This document shows positions 38,862-50,273 of a DNA stretch of 64,000 nucleotides, one piece after another (the stretch's first letter is position 1; each line of letters opens with the position of its first letter). Both the position numbers and the translations under genes were made by a program. Under the pieces are notes generated by a model. That model searched no databases and was not told where the DNA came from. It saw only the letters and a program-made list of their open reading frames with translations. This stretch comes from Paramecium pentaurelia (taxonomy: Eukaryota; Ciliophora; Oligohymenophorea; Peniculida; Parameciidae): positions 1 to 64,000 of the forward strand of contig CAJJDO010000099.1 of NCBI GenBank assembly GCA_905183005.1. Direction: 5' to 3'.

Positions 38862-40131
38862 TCATTCATATAGAACTCTCACATTTATAGTTTTATGTTT
38901 ATCATAGGCTTATAGTGTTGTTTTTTCATCAATTAATTTTTCATCTATTAAATTTTAAAATGTCTTTTCTAAAATGTGAGCAAATCCTTATTTCCTTCTA
39001 ATGTTATTTGTTATCAATGTTTATCCCTTACTATATAATTCAATATCTGGTGGTAATAATGTCAATAAAATAGAAATATTATCAGTTCTTTTTACTGTAA
39101 TTTCTAAAGATTAGATAGAACATTCAGTACATTCTTCTAATCTTTCTTGTTATATTACATTAATACCTATTCCTGTTTAATGATTTTAACCATACCATTG
39201 AATATAATTATTTAATTGACTACCATTACCAGTTAATATTTTAATGCATTCAACTGTGCATATTGATGCAATAATAGCATTAGTTGAAGCAACAGCAGGG
39301 ATTATATTCTTAACAACTCCTAAAGTCAATTTATATGTGACTCCTTAAATATTAAATTATTAAGCTCTTTCAAGTGCTCTTTGATAAATCCAATTAATAT
39401 GATCAAAATTATCTTTGTCCAATTTAAGATCAGATTATTCTTTAGACCATAATACTTCATAAGCATAAGCTATGCAATGTTCAGGTATTCTTGGAGTGGA
39501 AGCAATTGTACACATTTAAAATTGTATTTATTTAGGTAGTTAACTTAGTGTACATTCATAACAAGCTGTTTCAAAAGGGGAGATGACTCTAGCTTATCCA
39601 TTTAATCCTTCTGTTCCTCCATCTATTAAATAATGACGACTTTCATCAATAACTTTATCATTTTCATCTCTTTACACCATTTGAATAACAACTCTATTAA
39701 TCCATCTCCTGGCTTCAATATTATCTAGACCAGCAATTATTACTGGGAATTCTTAATAAAAATTAATGGGAAATTCTTATATCTATGAATTACATTTAAA
39801 TAGTTACTTTTTTTGTATAAGGTATCACTTTACAAGAAGGAATTCTTTTCATAATGAATTCTGCAGCTACTTCTGCCTTATATTTACCAACATCTTTCAT
39901 TCTAAATAAAAATTATCTATTTAAATTTGTTAAATCTATTGTGTCTAAATCAATAACATGGATCTCTTTTATCCCACTAAGTGCCAATGACTTAAGAATT
40001 TCACAACCCAAACCTCCAGCTCCTATAACTAATATTTTTTAGATTGCTAATTCATCTATCATCTATTATCCATGACATTCATTGTATATGTCTGTTGATA
40101 ATGGACTGTATGTATTTAAGATAGAATTCAT
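38862..40131 (-). CDS. UBA3: NEDD8-activating enzyme E1 catalytic subunit (UBA3-like)
   Basis: A 414-aa protein with one 25-bp intron (39783-39807). ThiF/E1 adenylation fold: [17 protein letters not shown] (ATP loop), [16 protein letters not shown] and [13 protein letters not shown]. Structural zinc is held by ETACYECTL and EECTECSIQ. The active-site Cys lies in [13 protein letters not shown], the UBA3-type signature. A C-terminal ubiquitin-fold domain of about 90 residues probably recruits the E2. With an APPBP1-type partner (not in this window) it would activate NEDD8 for cullin modification. Its C-terminus converges on the LanC-like gene, with 19 bp between stops. Confidence 0.9.
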
Positions 40132-40158
40132 TAATTTATTAAAATTAAGTAAAACTTA

Positions 40159-40572
40159 TCATTTGATCTATTTCCTTAACAATTAGTATTTTCTTATACA
40201 AAACATAGACTCAACTCCTGCATCATTTATTTTATGTCTATATGTAAAAGAATTTGCAGAATAATGTGTTATTATAGCTGCTTAATATTCAGAATTGTTG
40301 TTTCTCCTTCTAAGTATCTTTTATGGTTAAGTAGATTCAATTTAGCCTTTTCCATTGATACAGAAATTTAATTGTTCAGATTACTTCTTAACAAGAGGGG
40401 AGAGAATCTATTTTTTTGAATTAGGTTGAGAGAGCACAAATGTTCTTCTGGCATCCACAGTAATAGATTTAAGTCTGAGTTTTTGAACAATAGATCGATG
40501 CTTTTATTTGATGATGGGCGAATATGAATGATGGTATTAATTCATTATTAATATTAATCTATGGTTTTTCAT
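40159..40572 (-). CDS. Hypothetical basic protein, 137 aa
   Basis: Intronless frame from ATG 40572 to TGA 40159; another in-frame Met lies at residue 10. Very basic and Ser/Gln-rich (HRSIVQKLRLKSITVD, PQKILRRRNNNSEYQ). There is no membrane segment and no recognised family. It lies between the UBA3-like gene and a trichocyst gene, 27 bp from the first start and only a few bases from the second stop. Confidence 0.55.
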
Positions 40573-40577
40573 ATTTA

Positions 40578-41814
40578 TCAAATCTTATCACCAGCAGCTT
40601 ATCTTAAGGCAAGCTATTCTCTAAGAGTTCTTAAAGCTTTATTGACTAAACCAATAGTATCAGAAACAACTTATCTATCTGAATCTCTATTATTAATTAT
40701 TTAATTAAATACCTAGCAGATCTAGCATCAGCATAATCTTTAGCAGCTTCTTCACATTAAGTCCATCTATCGGTTCTTCTTTCATGAAGTAAATCAAGTC
40801 TTTAATTGGTGTTATCCAATGAGGCTTCAACTTATCTAATTATATCTGAAACACTTGCAAAATCAGATTCAGCATTTGCTAATTCAGATCCAGCTACTGT
40901 GAGTGCAATAACCAAAAGTTTTCTTGTTTTGTTATAAGCTTCTACTCTCTTGTCTTCTGCAAATCTTTGTAAACTTAATGAATCACTAACTTCATTAATT
41001 AATTTGTCAAATAAATCAATAACTCTAAAAAATATAATTAGAATATTCTTACTTTTAAATTGTGCTGTCATCAAACTTGGCTTTGCTTGCAATTTGACTC
41101 AATAATTTCATAATTGGAACATATCTTAACATATGTTTTGAATGTGATAATTTTCTTTATGATTCCTTGATATGTTTTTAGAATAATGAAATATGTTCTT
41201 ATGATAATTCTTTAACTTATTAGGTTGCTTTCTTTTAAACTAATGATGAAGTAGCTTCAACATTTGCTTTAATAATATTTCTTGCTTCAGTCAAAACAGC
41301 AATAGCTGTATTGTGATCAGCAGCAATTTCTTCAAATTCTGCATGTTAAGCAGCTCTATCAGCATCTAATTCATCAATTTCTTTTTGATATCCTAAAATA
41401 ATTAGAATTTAATTTAATACCCTTGACTTCTGCTTTCTTTGCTGTGACTAATCCTGAAATAATTGCTCTTCTTGGGTATAAATCACCTTCAAGTCTAGCT
41501 TCAAGAGAGATTCTCTCAGAATCAGTGTTAGCAATGTCTTTATCATAAGCTGATATATCGACATTGCATGAATCTTAGAATTCTCTATTTTCAGCATCAT
41601 CTTCTCTTTATTCTTATTAATATCTATCTTCCAAGTCTGAAAGAGTATTTAATAATCTGTCTAAAGGATCTCCTGTTTCTAATTAAAGATAGATTGTGTC
41701 GAATAAAGTTCTTCCAAATGGTGTGGCATCAATTCTATGAATCAATTAGATGTATTCAGTTTCTGTTGTAGCAAATGCTGCACAGGCAAGAACTAATAAC
41801 AATATCGTTTTCAT
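40578..41814 (-). CDS. Trichocyst matrix protein (TMP family)
   Basis: A 384-aa protein with three introns (41393-41420, 41025-41052, 40687-40712). The signal peptide is MKTILLLVLACAAFATT. Two long alpha-helical, Asp/Glu/Ala/Arg-rich modules follow (EAKARLEGD-like stretch SLEARLEGDLYP, then DDSTIQKVIDLFDKLINEV and RQVEASLDNTNQRLDLLHE). This is the two-chain precursor layout of Paramecium TMPs, which are cleaved and crystallise inside secretory trichocysts. Higher G+C and more CAA/GCT codons than its neighbours fit strong expression. Related genes lie at 43124 and 48541. Confidence 0.9.
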
Positions 41815-42188
41815 TAAATAAAATATTATCTTCCTATATTCTCATTGTGATCATTCATCAATTAGCCGTTTTGAATTTAATTGCATATTATCATACACAA
41901 ACGGATTACAAAATAAATATATTTAAATATTCTTATCATCTAAAGTATTGGTTCATCACTTTTTACAATAATAAACCATTACTCTTTTACTTCTCTTCTT
42001 ATTAAATCAATTTTCTTAATTATTTTGAAACCATCACAATTAAAATTTTTCTAATTTTCTCTATAAAACTTCATCTTATATATATATATCAAACAGCATT
42101 ATACTTATACTAATTCAATAATTAATATATAAATATATTTAAAACATCAGAAATTTCAATAGAATAAAACAAAAGATTGATCTGGGAA

Positions 42189-42944
42189 ATGATTAGAACC
42201 AATTAATATACTAATAAATTTTTTATATTAGAAAAAATTCTTTCGATGCAATAATCAAAAGAAGAACATTATTTAGCACTGTTAAAAACATTTATGGAAT
42301 CATAAAGTGATTTAATTACTAATATTAAGGAATTAATCAAAGAAAAGGATGTAGATTTAGAAGGCTTCAAAAAATAAATTTTAAATCTCTTATAATTAGA
42401 TTTTTAAGGATAAAAGTTATTATATACAGCCCAAATGAGAATCACTAATGAGCTTAAAGAATTTAACTCTAAAAAATTACCACATATTAAAGTATACAAA
42501 CTTAAATATGATGATTGTCTGCTAAACCATATATTAATTATAATAATGAAAGGCAAAAATGGAACCCCTTATCAAGATGGCAATTATAGCTTTATATTGA
42601 AGTTCCCTGAGAACTTTCCATTTGCAGCTCCATCATTTAAATCACTTATTCCAATTAAACATCCCCATATCTATCCTAATTAGAGATTATGTACTCCAAC
42701 AATCAATGAATATTATGAAATTCAATAGTACAGTTTATTAGAATTGCTCTAATCATGGTATGAGATTTTACACAGAGAACCTAATATGTTATCTTTAGCA
42801 AATAGTGAAGCAGCTGAACATTATGATGATGAATTCATTAAATTATAGGCTCAATTCTTATCCAATGATAATCCTATTTTGAAATTGTTTAAAATTTATG
42901 ATCAAGAAGAAGATGAAGTAGAAGACTATGTTATGAGCTTTTGA
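42189..42944 (+). CDS. Ubiquitin-conjugating enzyme (E2)-like protein
   Basis: A 251-aa intronless protein. About 80 N-terminal residues are helical and specific to this protein. The UBC fold then follows: RITNELKEFNSK (helix 1), GKNGTPYQDGNYSFILKFPE, FPFAAPSFKSL, and the active-site region HPHIYPNQRLCTPTINEYY with Cys in the expected place. A long helix LLELLQSWYEILHREPN follows. The usual HPN tripeptide is HPH, so the Asn that stabilises the oxyanion is missing and catalysis may be altered. The C-terminus is acidic. Confidence 0.8.
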
Positions 42945-43123
42945 AATTTTATCAAAATTTGTATCGATAGTTTTATATTTTTATATTTTTGATATATATT
43001 ACCATTCACCTTTCTAATTATTTACAGATTACAGATAATATCTAATTCTAGAAGTGTATATAAGATTTTATTATATGAATAATTGTATTCGTTTTTTGAA
43101 AAAACATTATTAAAAATAAAATA

Positions 43124-44325
43124 ATGAAGCACATTCTTGTATTGGCTTTGATCGCATTCACATATGCTACAACCTTAACAGAAATTTCAGAAAGACTTTC
43201 TTAATATGGAGATCATCCCTTTGGAAAGTCTATGGTCAATTTGGTTACAGTTAATATGAAAACTGGTGGTTCCCTTAATGAATTGAAATAACTCTTATAA
43301 TAAATTAAAGATGAATTGATTGCTCTAACTTAATTACAAGATTCAGAAAATGGCACTTTCACTCGTAGAAGTCAAGTTGATTTGGCTAAATTATAAGCTA
43401 CACTTGAATAAGCATAAGCTGATTTAGACAATCAAAGATAAGAATAATCAAGTTTAAGCAACGAATTAGCTACTCTTTAAACTAGAGTAAAAGAGGGTAT
43501 AAATATTATTATTATATTTGCAGATTAAGCCGCTTTGGATAGAAACAGTAGAGGAAGTGGTGATGCTCAATCTAGACTTGATGCTGAAAATGCTGATTTT
43601 GCTACAAAATATTCTGATTATAATGATGCCATCTTAGCTTGTAAGGAAGCATAAAGATTATTAATGAACTTAAGAGGTGAAGGAGCATCTTTAATTTAAC
43701 TTACGTATATCATTTTTAATTATAAATTTAGTTAAGATACTAAAAGTAATCTTATTTAAACCAAAGAGAATTTCTAAAAGATCAAAGAAATATTGGAAGC
43801 TCATACAAAAAAGAGTTCTTTAACACTTTTTTAACCAATCATTGAAGGACTAGCTGAAATGACAACAAAAGTTAATCCAGAAACTTTGAACAATGTTCTT
43901 AGTTTAGTAGCTCGTTTGATTACAGCACTTTAAGAAGGTTAAGATTAATTAGAGTCTAATCATAAAACTCAAGTAAATATATTTAATTAATATTTAATAG
44001 GTTGAAAATTTAACAAGATTGGGTGATGATTTAAGAAATGAAAAATAAACTTTATAGGTTTCTTTGGCTACTGCTAATAATAGACTTAAAGAAATTTAAT
44101 CAAGATTAAATGAATTAGATGGATTAATTAATATTTCAAATGCTTTGGTTGAGGTTACATAATTAAACATTTAAGATGCCATTAAGATTAATGAATTAGA
44201 AGATGCAGAATACAGTAATTAAAAAGTTAGCAGGTATATAATATTATACTATTTTTAATAGATAAACTGAAATCGATATAGTTGATAGATTAATTGAATA
44301 CATCAATTAAAAATTATCAGAGTGA
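43124..44325 (+). CDS. Trichocyst matrix protein (TMP family)
   Basis: A 363-aa protein with four introns (43497-43523, 43705-43731, 43973-44000, 44234-44261). The signal peptide is MKHILVLALIAFTYATT. Heptad-rich modules follow, including QATLEQAQADLDNQRQEQ and QSRLDAENADFATKYSDY. A central segment EILEAHTKKSSLTLFQP leads to a second coiled-coil module. It is a core component of the exocytotic trichocyst crystal, by family. It has the same general plan as the genes at 40578 and 48541. Confidence 0.88.
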
Positions 44326-44406
44326 TTAGATACAATTATATCAAAAATATCATTATTATTATATAATGCTATTTAAATAAGAAATTAAAGTTATTAAAAA
44401 AATAAA

Positions 44407-45994
44407 TCAAGTTAACATTTCAATATTGTTACATGATAATAATTTTTAACCAGGTCCCTGAATTGGAAGATGAACTAGAGAAACTTAAAAATCATCATCA
44501 GTATCATCTAATTCAGATTCTTCATAAAAAATATTTAAAAGAGTTTCTCTTTTTACAAATCCTGAATTTTCCTCTTTTATTTTTTTATAACATTAAGTGA
44601 TATCATTTTTGGATAATTAAATATCTATGTTTTACAATATTTATTCGAATTTATCAAAGCTAATTTCTTAGTCTTATGAAATTTCATACTAAATAATTAT
44701 TAAATAATATTACCTTATTAAATAATTGTATAATTGAAATTGAATTTAATCTTATTTAAATAATAAGGGCATTCAAAATATTATCAACTCTAAATTAATC
44801 TTGTTATATTGGATTTGGTGAACTTATATCTTTAACTTAACATTATATTGTCTATCAAAATCATAGATTTATTTAATTACTTAAATTTAACCCAACCAAA
44901 ATAATACACATTATAAAGGTATAGATTCTGTATTATAATGATTCAATTGATCAAAAATCAATCCAGCATCTTCTGATGTAAATTATTAATCAATTAAATT
45001 TAATAATAATTCGAGATCATTAATTTTAAGTTGATTTGGTATTGCAATATTTACTATTAATTAATTTATATTAATTTTTCTGATTTTAATGATATTTTTT
45101 ATTTTTATGATAATTTAATGAAAATTATGATCTAATTTTGTAATTGGATTTTATCTAAATATGTTATGACTATAAATATCGATCCAATCTATTCTTTCTT
45201 TTTCATTTATTTCTAAACATTTCTTAATAAATTATTTGCTTTTATCACTAATTATTGGTTACTTTGGAAATTCTAGAGGTTGCTCATAAATGTTTTTCAA
45301 AAGCTTAGAAGATGTTTCATTAAACCAAGGAGCTATTTATTATTAAATTTATTACTTTTACCATATAAGCATTCATAAAATAAGATTCCTATTGACCAAA
45401 TATCACATTTACTTGTATAATTAGTATTTTATTAAACTTAAGGACTCATATATAAAGGTGTCCCAACACGTGAATTTAACATTCGCTGTTTAGACAATTA
45501 AGTAGCCATCCCAAAATCTCCAAGTTTAAATATTCCATTACTATTTAAAATGTTTTCTGGTTTTATATCTCTATGTACAATACCATTTTTTAATAATATT
45601 TAGTATCCAGAAAGAATATCATGTAGAATTTTTAGTGCCTCCTATTCTTCCAGTCGTTTTTATTTCAAAATCTTTCTCAAATCCCCTTATTTACAATATT
45701 CTTATATTAGATAATAGTTTGACTGACTTTCACAAACATCAAACAATCTAACTATATTTTTTGAATGAAGTTTTTTCAAAATTGTCATTTCATTCACTAA
45801 AGCCTTCTGTGAATTTGATTCTCTTAAAGTAGAAATATATGATACCCTGCTAAATTTGCCTTTTTGACAATTTTTATGGCTACCTCTGTTTTAGTACTTT
45901 AATTGATTCCTCTGTAAACACAACCAAAACTACCCTTTCCTATTATATGACCTGTGTTAAAGAAATAATTTTCAATGCTCTTATCCTAATACAT
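44407..45994 (-). CDS. Ser/Thr protein kinase, ULK/CDPK-like
   Basis: A 511-aa protein with introns 45823-45845 (23 bp) and 45333-45361 (29 bp). The kinase domain occupies the N-terminal ~270 residues: [36 protein letters not shown], catalytic loop [33 protein letters not shown] and [12 protein letters not shown]. The C-terminal part is helical, with segments resembling degenerate EF-hands (SFDKFEQILQNIDIQL and [13 protein letters not shown]) but no complete calcium loop. The catalytic residues all look intact. ULK/ATG1-like by the loop sequences, though a CDPK relative with decayed EF-hands is also possible. Confidence 0.85.
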
Positions 45995-46821
45995 TTACAG
46001 ATATTTTACTATTTATAATATACAAAAATAACAAAAGTATATTAGATTTGAGAAACAATTAGAACGGATTAAATAAAAAGACATGCACCCATTCTCCTTA
46101 ACTGTATTATAAAATTATTAATGTAATAGAACCTATAAAACTACTATAAATGGTTTGATTTTATGGTTTATTATAAAATAACACCCTTAGCTTTATTACG
46201 TAATTAATGTACTTTGTGCATCGATAAATAAAATAGAAATAATAGATTTAAAAAATATTTATTATTTTTTTGTTATTTATACCTGTCTCGATATTACATA
46301 CCTATTTTATGTAATTCTGCCCAATAACCCAATTTTAATAACTGTCATTCTCGATAATTTCATGTCATAAATTAAATCATAATTGTTAATTAATAAAAAT
46401 TTATTTTATTAATTAGCATTGTAATTTTTTATTATTATTTAATTAATCAGTATATTAAAATATTTAGAACATACTATTCAATAACAAAAATAATTTTATA
46501 TATGTAAATTTCTATGTTATTTAATATAGATATCTATAAATGTATTATATTTTGAACTCAATTCAAAATGAAATGTAATTTTAAAGTATTAAAATTTATT
46601 CATTTATAGAGATTTAATAATAATTGAAAACATTTAAAATTATTGAATTCTTATAGTGAATACCAATATATCTAGGTTTCACTTTCATGATAAATATTTT
46701 AATAATATCTTATATTATATTATAAAGTATTAAAATTTCATTTGTTTTTATAATTATTTTAATAAATATCTATAAACATAATTCTATAAATAAATTATGA
46801 ATTAATAAATAAAATTTTAGA
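45995..46821. other. Intergenic AT-rich stretch
   Basis: About 830 bp between the kinase start and the acidic Ser-rich gene. Both flanking genes are read away from it, so it holds two promoters. No frame, structured RNA or repeat stands out on either strand. Confidence 0.6.
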
Positions 46822-47187
46822 ATGATTAGAGATGATTTGATAATTTCAGATCTGATTTGTAAATTTGTTAAGACAAATTCTCATTAAAAAAATGAACCTG
46901 ATATGGAAGAAACTAAGGATGGTGGTAATACAAATTCTTCTGATCCTGAAGAGGAAGTTAGTGAAAATTAATCAAGTATAATTCATGATTCATGGGAATC
47001 GGCTTCATTTTCAAGTTCAATTTAATTTACAGATTACTATACAATTGAAGATGAGAACAATTTGATTAGTAGTAGTTAAAATTCAGATTCTTCCAGCTCT
47101 AGTTCAAGTTCAAGTTCGAGTTAGACATCTGAGAGTGAAGATGATGAAGAAAGAAAAGAAAACTTGTCTGTGTCAAATTCTGAATGA
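46822..47187 (+). CDS. Acidic Ser-rich protein, 121 aa
   Basis: Intronless frame. The first ~20 residues may be helical (LIISDLICKFVK). The rest is Asp/Glu/Ser-rich and disordered, with a run of about ten serines before QTSESEDDEERKEN. Serines next to acidic residues are typical CK2 sites. No family recognised. The 370 bp that follow (47188-47558) show nothing I can support. Confidence 0.5.
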
Positions 47188-47558
47188 TATATATATTATT
47201 TTATCAGCTTTTATCATGCAAAAACAGATTTATTATCTGTAGATGGTACTCATTTCCAGCAAAAAATAATTGCTATGGATTATACAGTATATTGATGTGT
47301 ATATATTATGCTTATCAAAGTTAAATTATCATTGAAAATATCAAATTAGATTTTATTTGAAGTGTTATTAATGTGCATGTGCATCATTATTTTAAAATCC
47401 ATTTGATTAAATAGAAAGTGTTTAAGTTATAGATATAAGATGATTTATTTAAATTTGATGATGATTAGAAATCACATGATTATTACAATAGTATATTAAA
47501 TGTGTCTCTGACCAATATTTGAGCAGCATCCTATTATAAATTTTTTAATTTTTAATTT

Positions 47559-48088
47559 ATGAAAGGAGGAGCAGCTGTTTAATCAATTGTTGTGATTGAT
47601 AAGATATAAATATTATTGAATAAGATTTTTGCATATAGCAATTTAGCAGAGAGTAAGGGATAAGGGATTTGTCCTAATATTTTTATAAGGTAAATATTTT
47701 ATATAGTATATTAGGTAGTAAGATATAATTGAGAATTTAGTTATTCTGTAAAGAATGGGGGTGAATGATGAGATATTTGTAATGGGATTGTTTTTGGTTG
47801 ATCGTCTAACAGCAAAGAATAAGTTTTATCTTAACCGAAGAAATATTTACAAGTACCTAGTAACATTTATGTTTGGAAAGCCTTCTAATGACAGCCATAA
47901 TTCTGAGTCTCAAGATGTACGATGATAACCAAATAGTTTAAAATATCTATCCAATCATATTTGAAACCAATAGAGAGGTTCTTAACAAAATGGAAAAAAA
48001 ATTCTTGAAGTTGATACAATATTAACTCTATGTTAAAACAGAGGACTTTTTCAATTACAGAGCACGGTTACTAAAATTAAAAGAATGA
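47559..48088 (+). CDS. PHO80/P-type cyclin
   Basis: A 158-aa protein with introns 47690-47714 (25 bp) and 47853-47880 (28 bp). It is a single cyclin box: GVNDEIFVMGLFLVDRL, then NKFYLNRRNIYNLLMTAIIL, LKMYDDNQIVQNIYP and FETNREVLNKMEKKFLKLI. The short single-box form matches PHO80/cyclin-P/U proteins, which partner PHO85/CDK5-like kinases in nutrient and cell-cycle signalling. The second intron ends GGAAAG rather than TAG but is needed to restore the conserved LLMTAII helix. Confidence 0.85.
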
Positions 48089-48142
48089 TGGTTTGCACAA
48101 AACATAACAACTCCAATTTAGAAACATAAATTATATAATATT

Positions 48143-48503
48143 TCATTTAATATATTCACTTAATTATTCTTAATTTTTTATACGAATTTCCAATACTTTT
48201 AAATAACTTTCCATATTTTATGTGCCTCTGCTAATTGCTTTAATATGTTCTGTATGAGCCTCTATTAATCCTTCAAATTCCACATATTTCATGTCTAATT
48301 TATTGATTTAATTAATAATATCATCAACTTCTTGATCTAATGCCACTAATTAATTAATAGTTTCCTTTTATTAATCATTTAATGCCTTCTCAAGAACATT
48401 TACAATTTCTTCAGGATTCTTATCTAGATTAATGATATAAATAATAAACTAAACTTGCTATATTGAATTATTATTCTAATGATTAAAGTGTTTCAGGGTT
48501 CAT
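48143..48503 (-). CDS. Small coiled-coil protein, 109 aa
   Basis: A 109-aa protein with one 31-bp intron (48424-48454). It is almost wholly helical (KNPEEIVNVLEKALND, VALDQEVDDIINQINKL, FEGLIEAHTEHIKAIS). The size and layout resemble small subunits of multi-protein coiled-coil complexes (BLOC-1/BORC type), but no signature fixes a family. Its start is 37 bp from the divergent trichocyst gene. Confidence 0.6.
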
Positions 48504-48540
48504 AAATGTAATATTTATATATTTATCGTTTTTTAATTGG

Positions 48541-49681
48541 ATGATTAAATAAGTTATATGGACATGTCTATTATTAGCATGTATAGCAGTAGAAGATGGC
48601 CGTTATTTTGAATATATGGAAGTAAACATTAATATAAATGATAACAATAGATAGATAGAGATGAATTTGGAAAGACTTTAATTGATACATTAGAAATCAA
48701 TATATCAGGTGGATAATCATTAGAGAAAGTAGTTGATTTAATGCGTAATTTGGAAGGTTAAATAGACAATGAATAAAAGGATGATGACATTTCTAATCAA
48801 TAATTTTAAAAGAAATGTGATGAAGTATATATCAATTTTATATATAGGATTTAACTAATTAAGAGAGTGAGATCAATTAAACATAATTAGCAATTGTTGA
48901 GAAATAAGGTAAGTTAGATGAATAGAAAAATGCTTAATAAAGAAAGAAATAAATAGCTAATGCAAAGGATTAATGGTTGAAATAAATATAAGAATTGATA
49001 TCTTAGAAATAAACAATAAGAAATTAAGAATAAGATAGATATGAGTAAGAGATGAATGAAAATTCATATGTTATTTCTGTAATTTCTGAAGTCAAAAAGA
49101 AATTTACTTTAAATGGAATCAATTTAATATAAATTAATAATCATGAGGCATTAATGGATGATTTAGAAAATGCTGTAGATGAAAGTAGAAATTTTAGATA
49201 GAATACAAGATATTAAGAATTATTTGGATTATTTGTTTAAGTTGCAGCCAAGGTTAAAAATGAGGGTGCAGATAAATTGAAATCTTTATGTGATGAATTA
49301 TTAATCAATGTTTCAGACAATATGTCATTAATAAGAAAATAAGAAGATAAAAGAAGGGAAATATTTGAAAAAGAGATTTCATCTTTACAAAAAGATTTAC
49401 AATTAGTATAAAGTGATAAATCTATGATTGATGCAGGATTAGAATAATTAGAGAATTAAATCTCTATGGGATAAAATGATTTAACAGATTATAATGCTAG
49501 AATTGAAAGCAAAAAATAAACTAAAGAAGATAGAAGAAAAGAATGTTCTTAGGCTGCTTATGAATACAAATAGAGTAGAGAATAAAATGATAGAAAGAGA
49601 TAATTAGTTTCTTAAGTTATAGGATTATTTAGTGCAAATTAAAGAGAATTTAAAGAATATTTGAGAATTAGAAACGATTGA
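48541..49681 (+). CDS. Trichocyst matrix protein (TMP family)
   Basis: A 362-aa protein with introns 48622-48650 (29 bp) and 48825-48847 (23 bp). The signal peptide is VIWTCLLLACIAVE. Helical modules follow, with TMP-like phrases DEFGKTLIDTLEINISGG near the N-terminus, NNHEALMDDLENAVDES mid-protein and DAGLEQLENQISMGQNDL later. The family builds the crystalline trichocyst core. It is more Gln-rich (TAA/TAG) than the gene at 40578, so it may belong to a less highly expressed subfamily. The next 590 bp (49682-50273) appear non-coding. Confidence 0.82.
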
Positions 49682-50273
49682 GATTTATATGTCTTAAATA
49701 TTTTACAATTTTAATAAATACTAATGTATATTTATATATAGTTAATATCTGAATATTATTCTTAAATTTTACAGATAAATTTTAAATATATATGATATTA
49801 AATAACTATAGAAAAAATATTGATAAGTATATGATCTAAATGCTCAAATATTAAATTCATAAAATAATTAATAAATTACATTAGATGTATTTCATAGCGT
49901 CATTCATTTAAATTATAATGAAACTCTCAGAACTTTAACTATTTATAAGCCTATCTTAATGAATAAGTTTTATAACCTTATATTCAATAATTATATATAA
50001 TATTTAAAAGATATTATTCAAAAGTTTTAAAAATATCTAAAAATTCAATTAAAAAATAATTATACTATGAAAACAAACATAACCTATATATTCTCTAAGA
50101 CAATGAAGTTTTATTAATTTAGAATTGTTTGAGATTAATAAAATAAAAAATACAGAGTCATATATAAAGTATGAAGACAAAATTTATAAAATTACTCTGC
50201 TTAATCTGGTATATGATAGTAAAATAAGCAATAATAAATTGAATATTCATAATTATTAATTTATCTATTTAAG

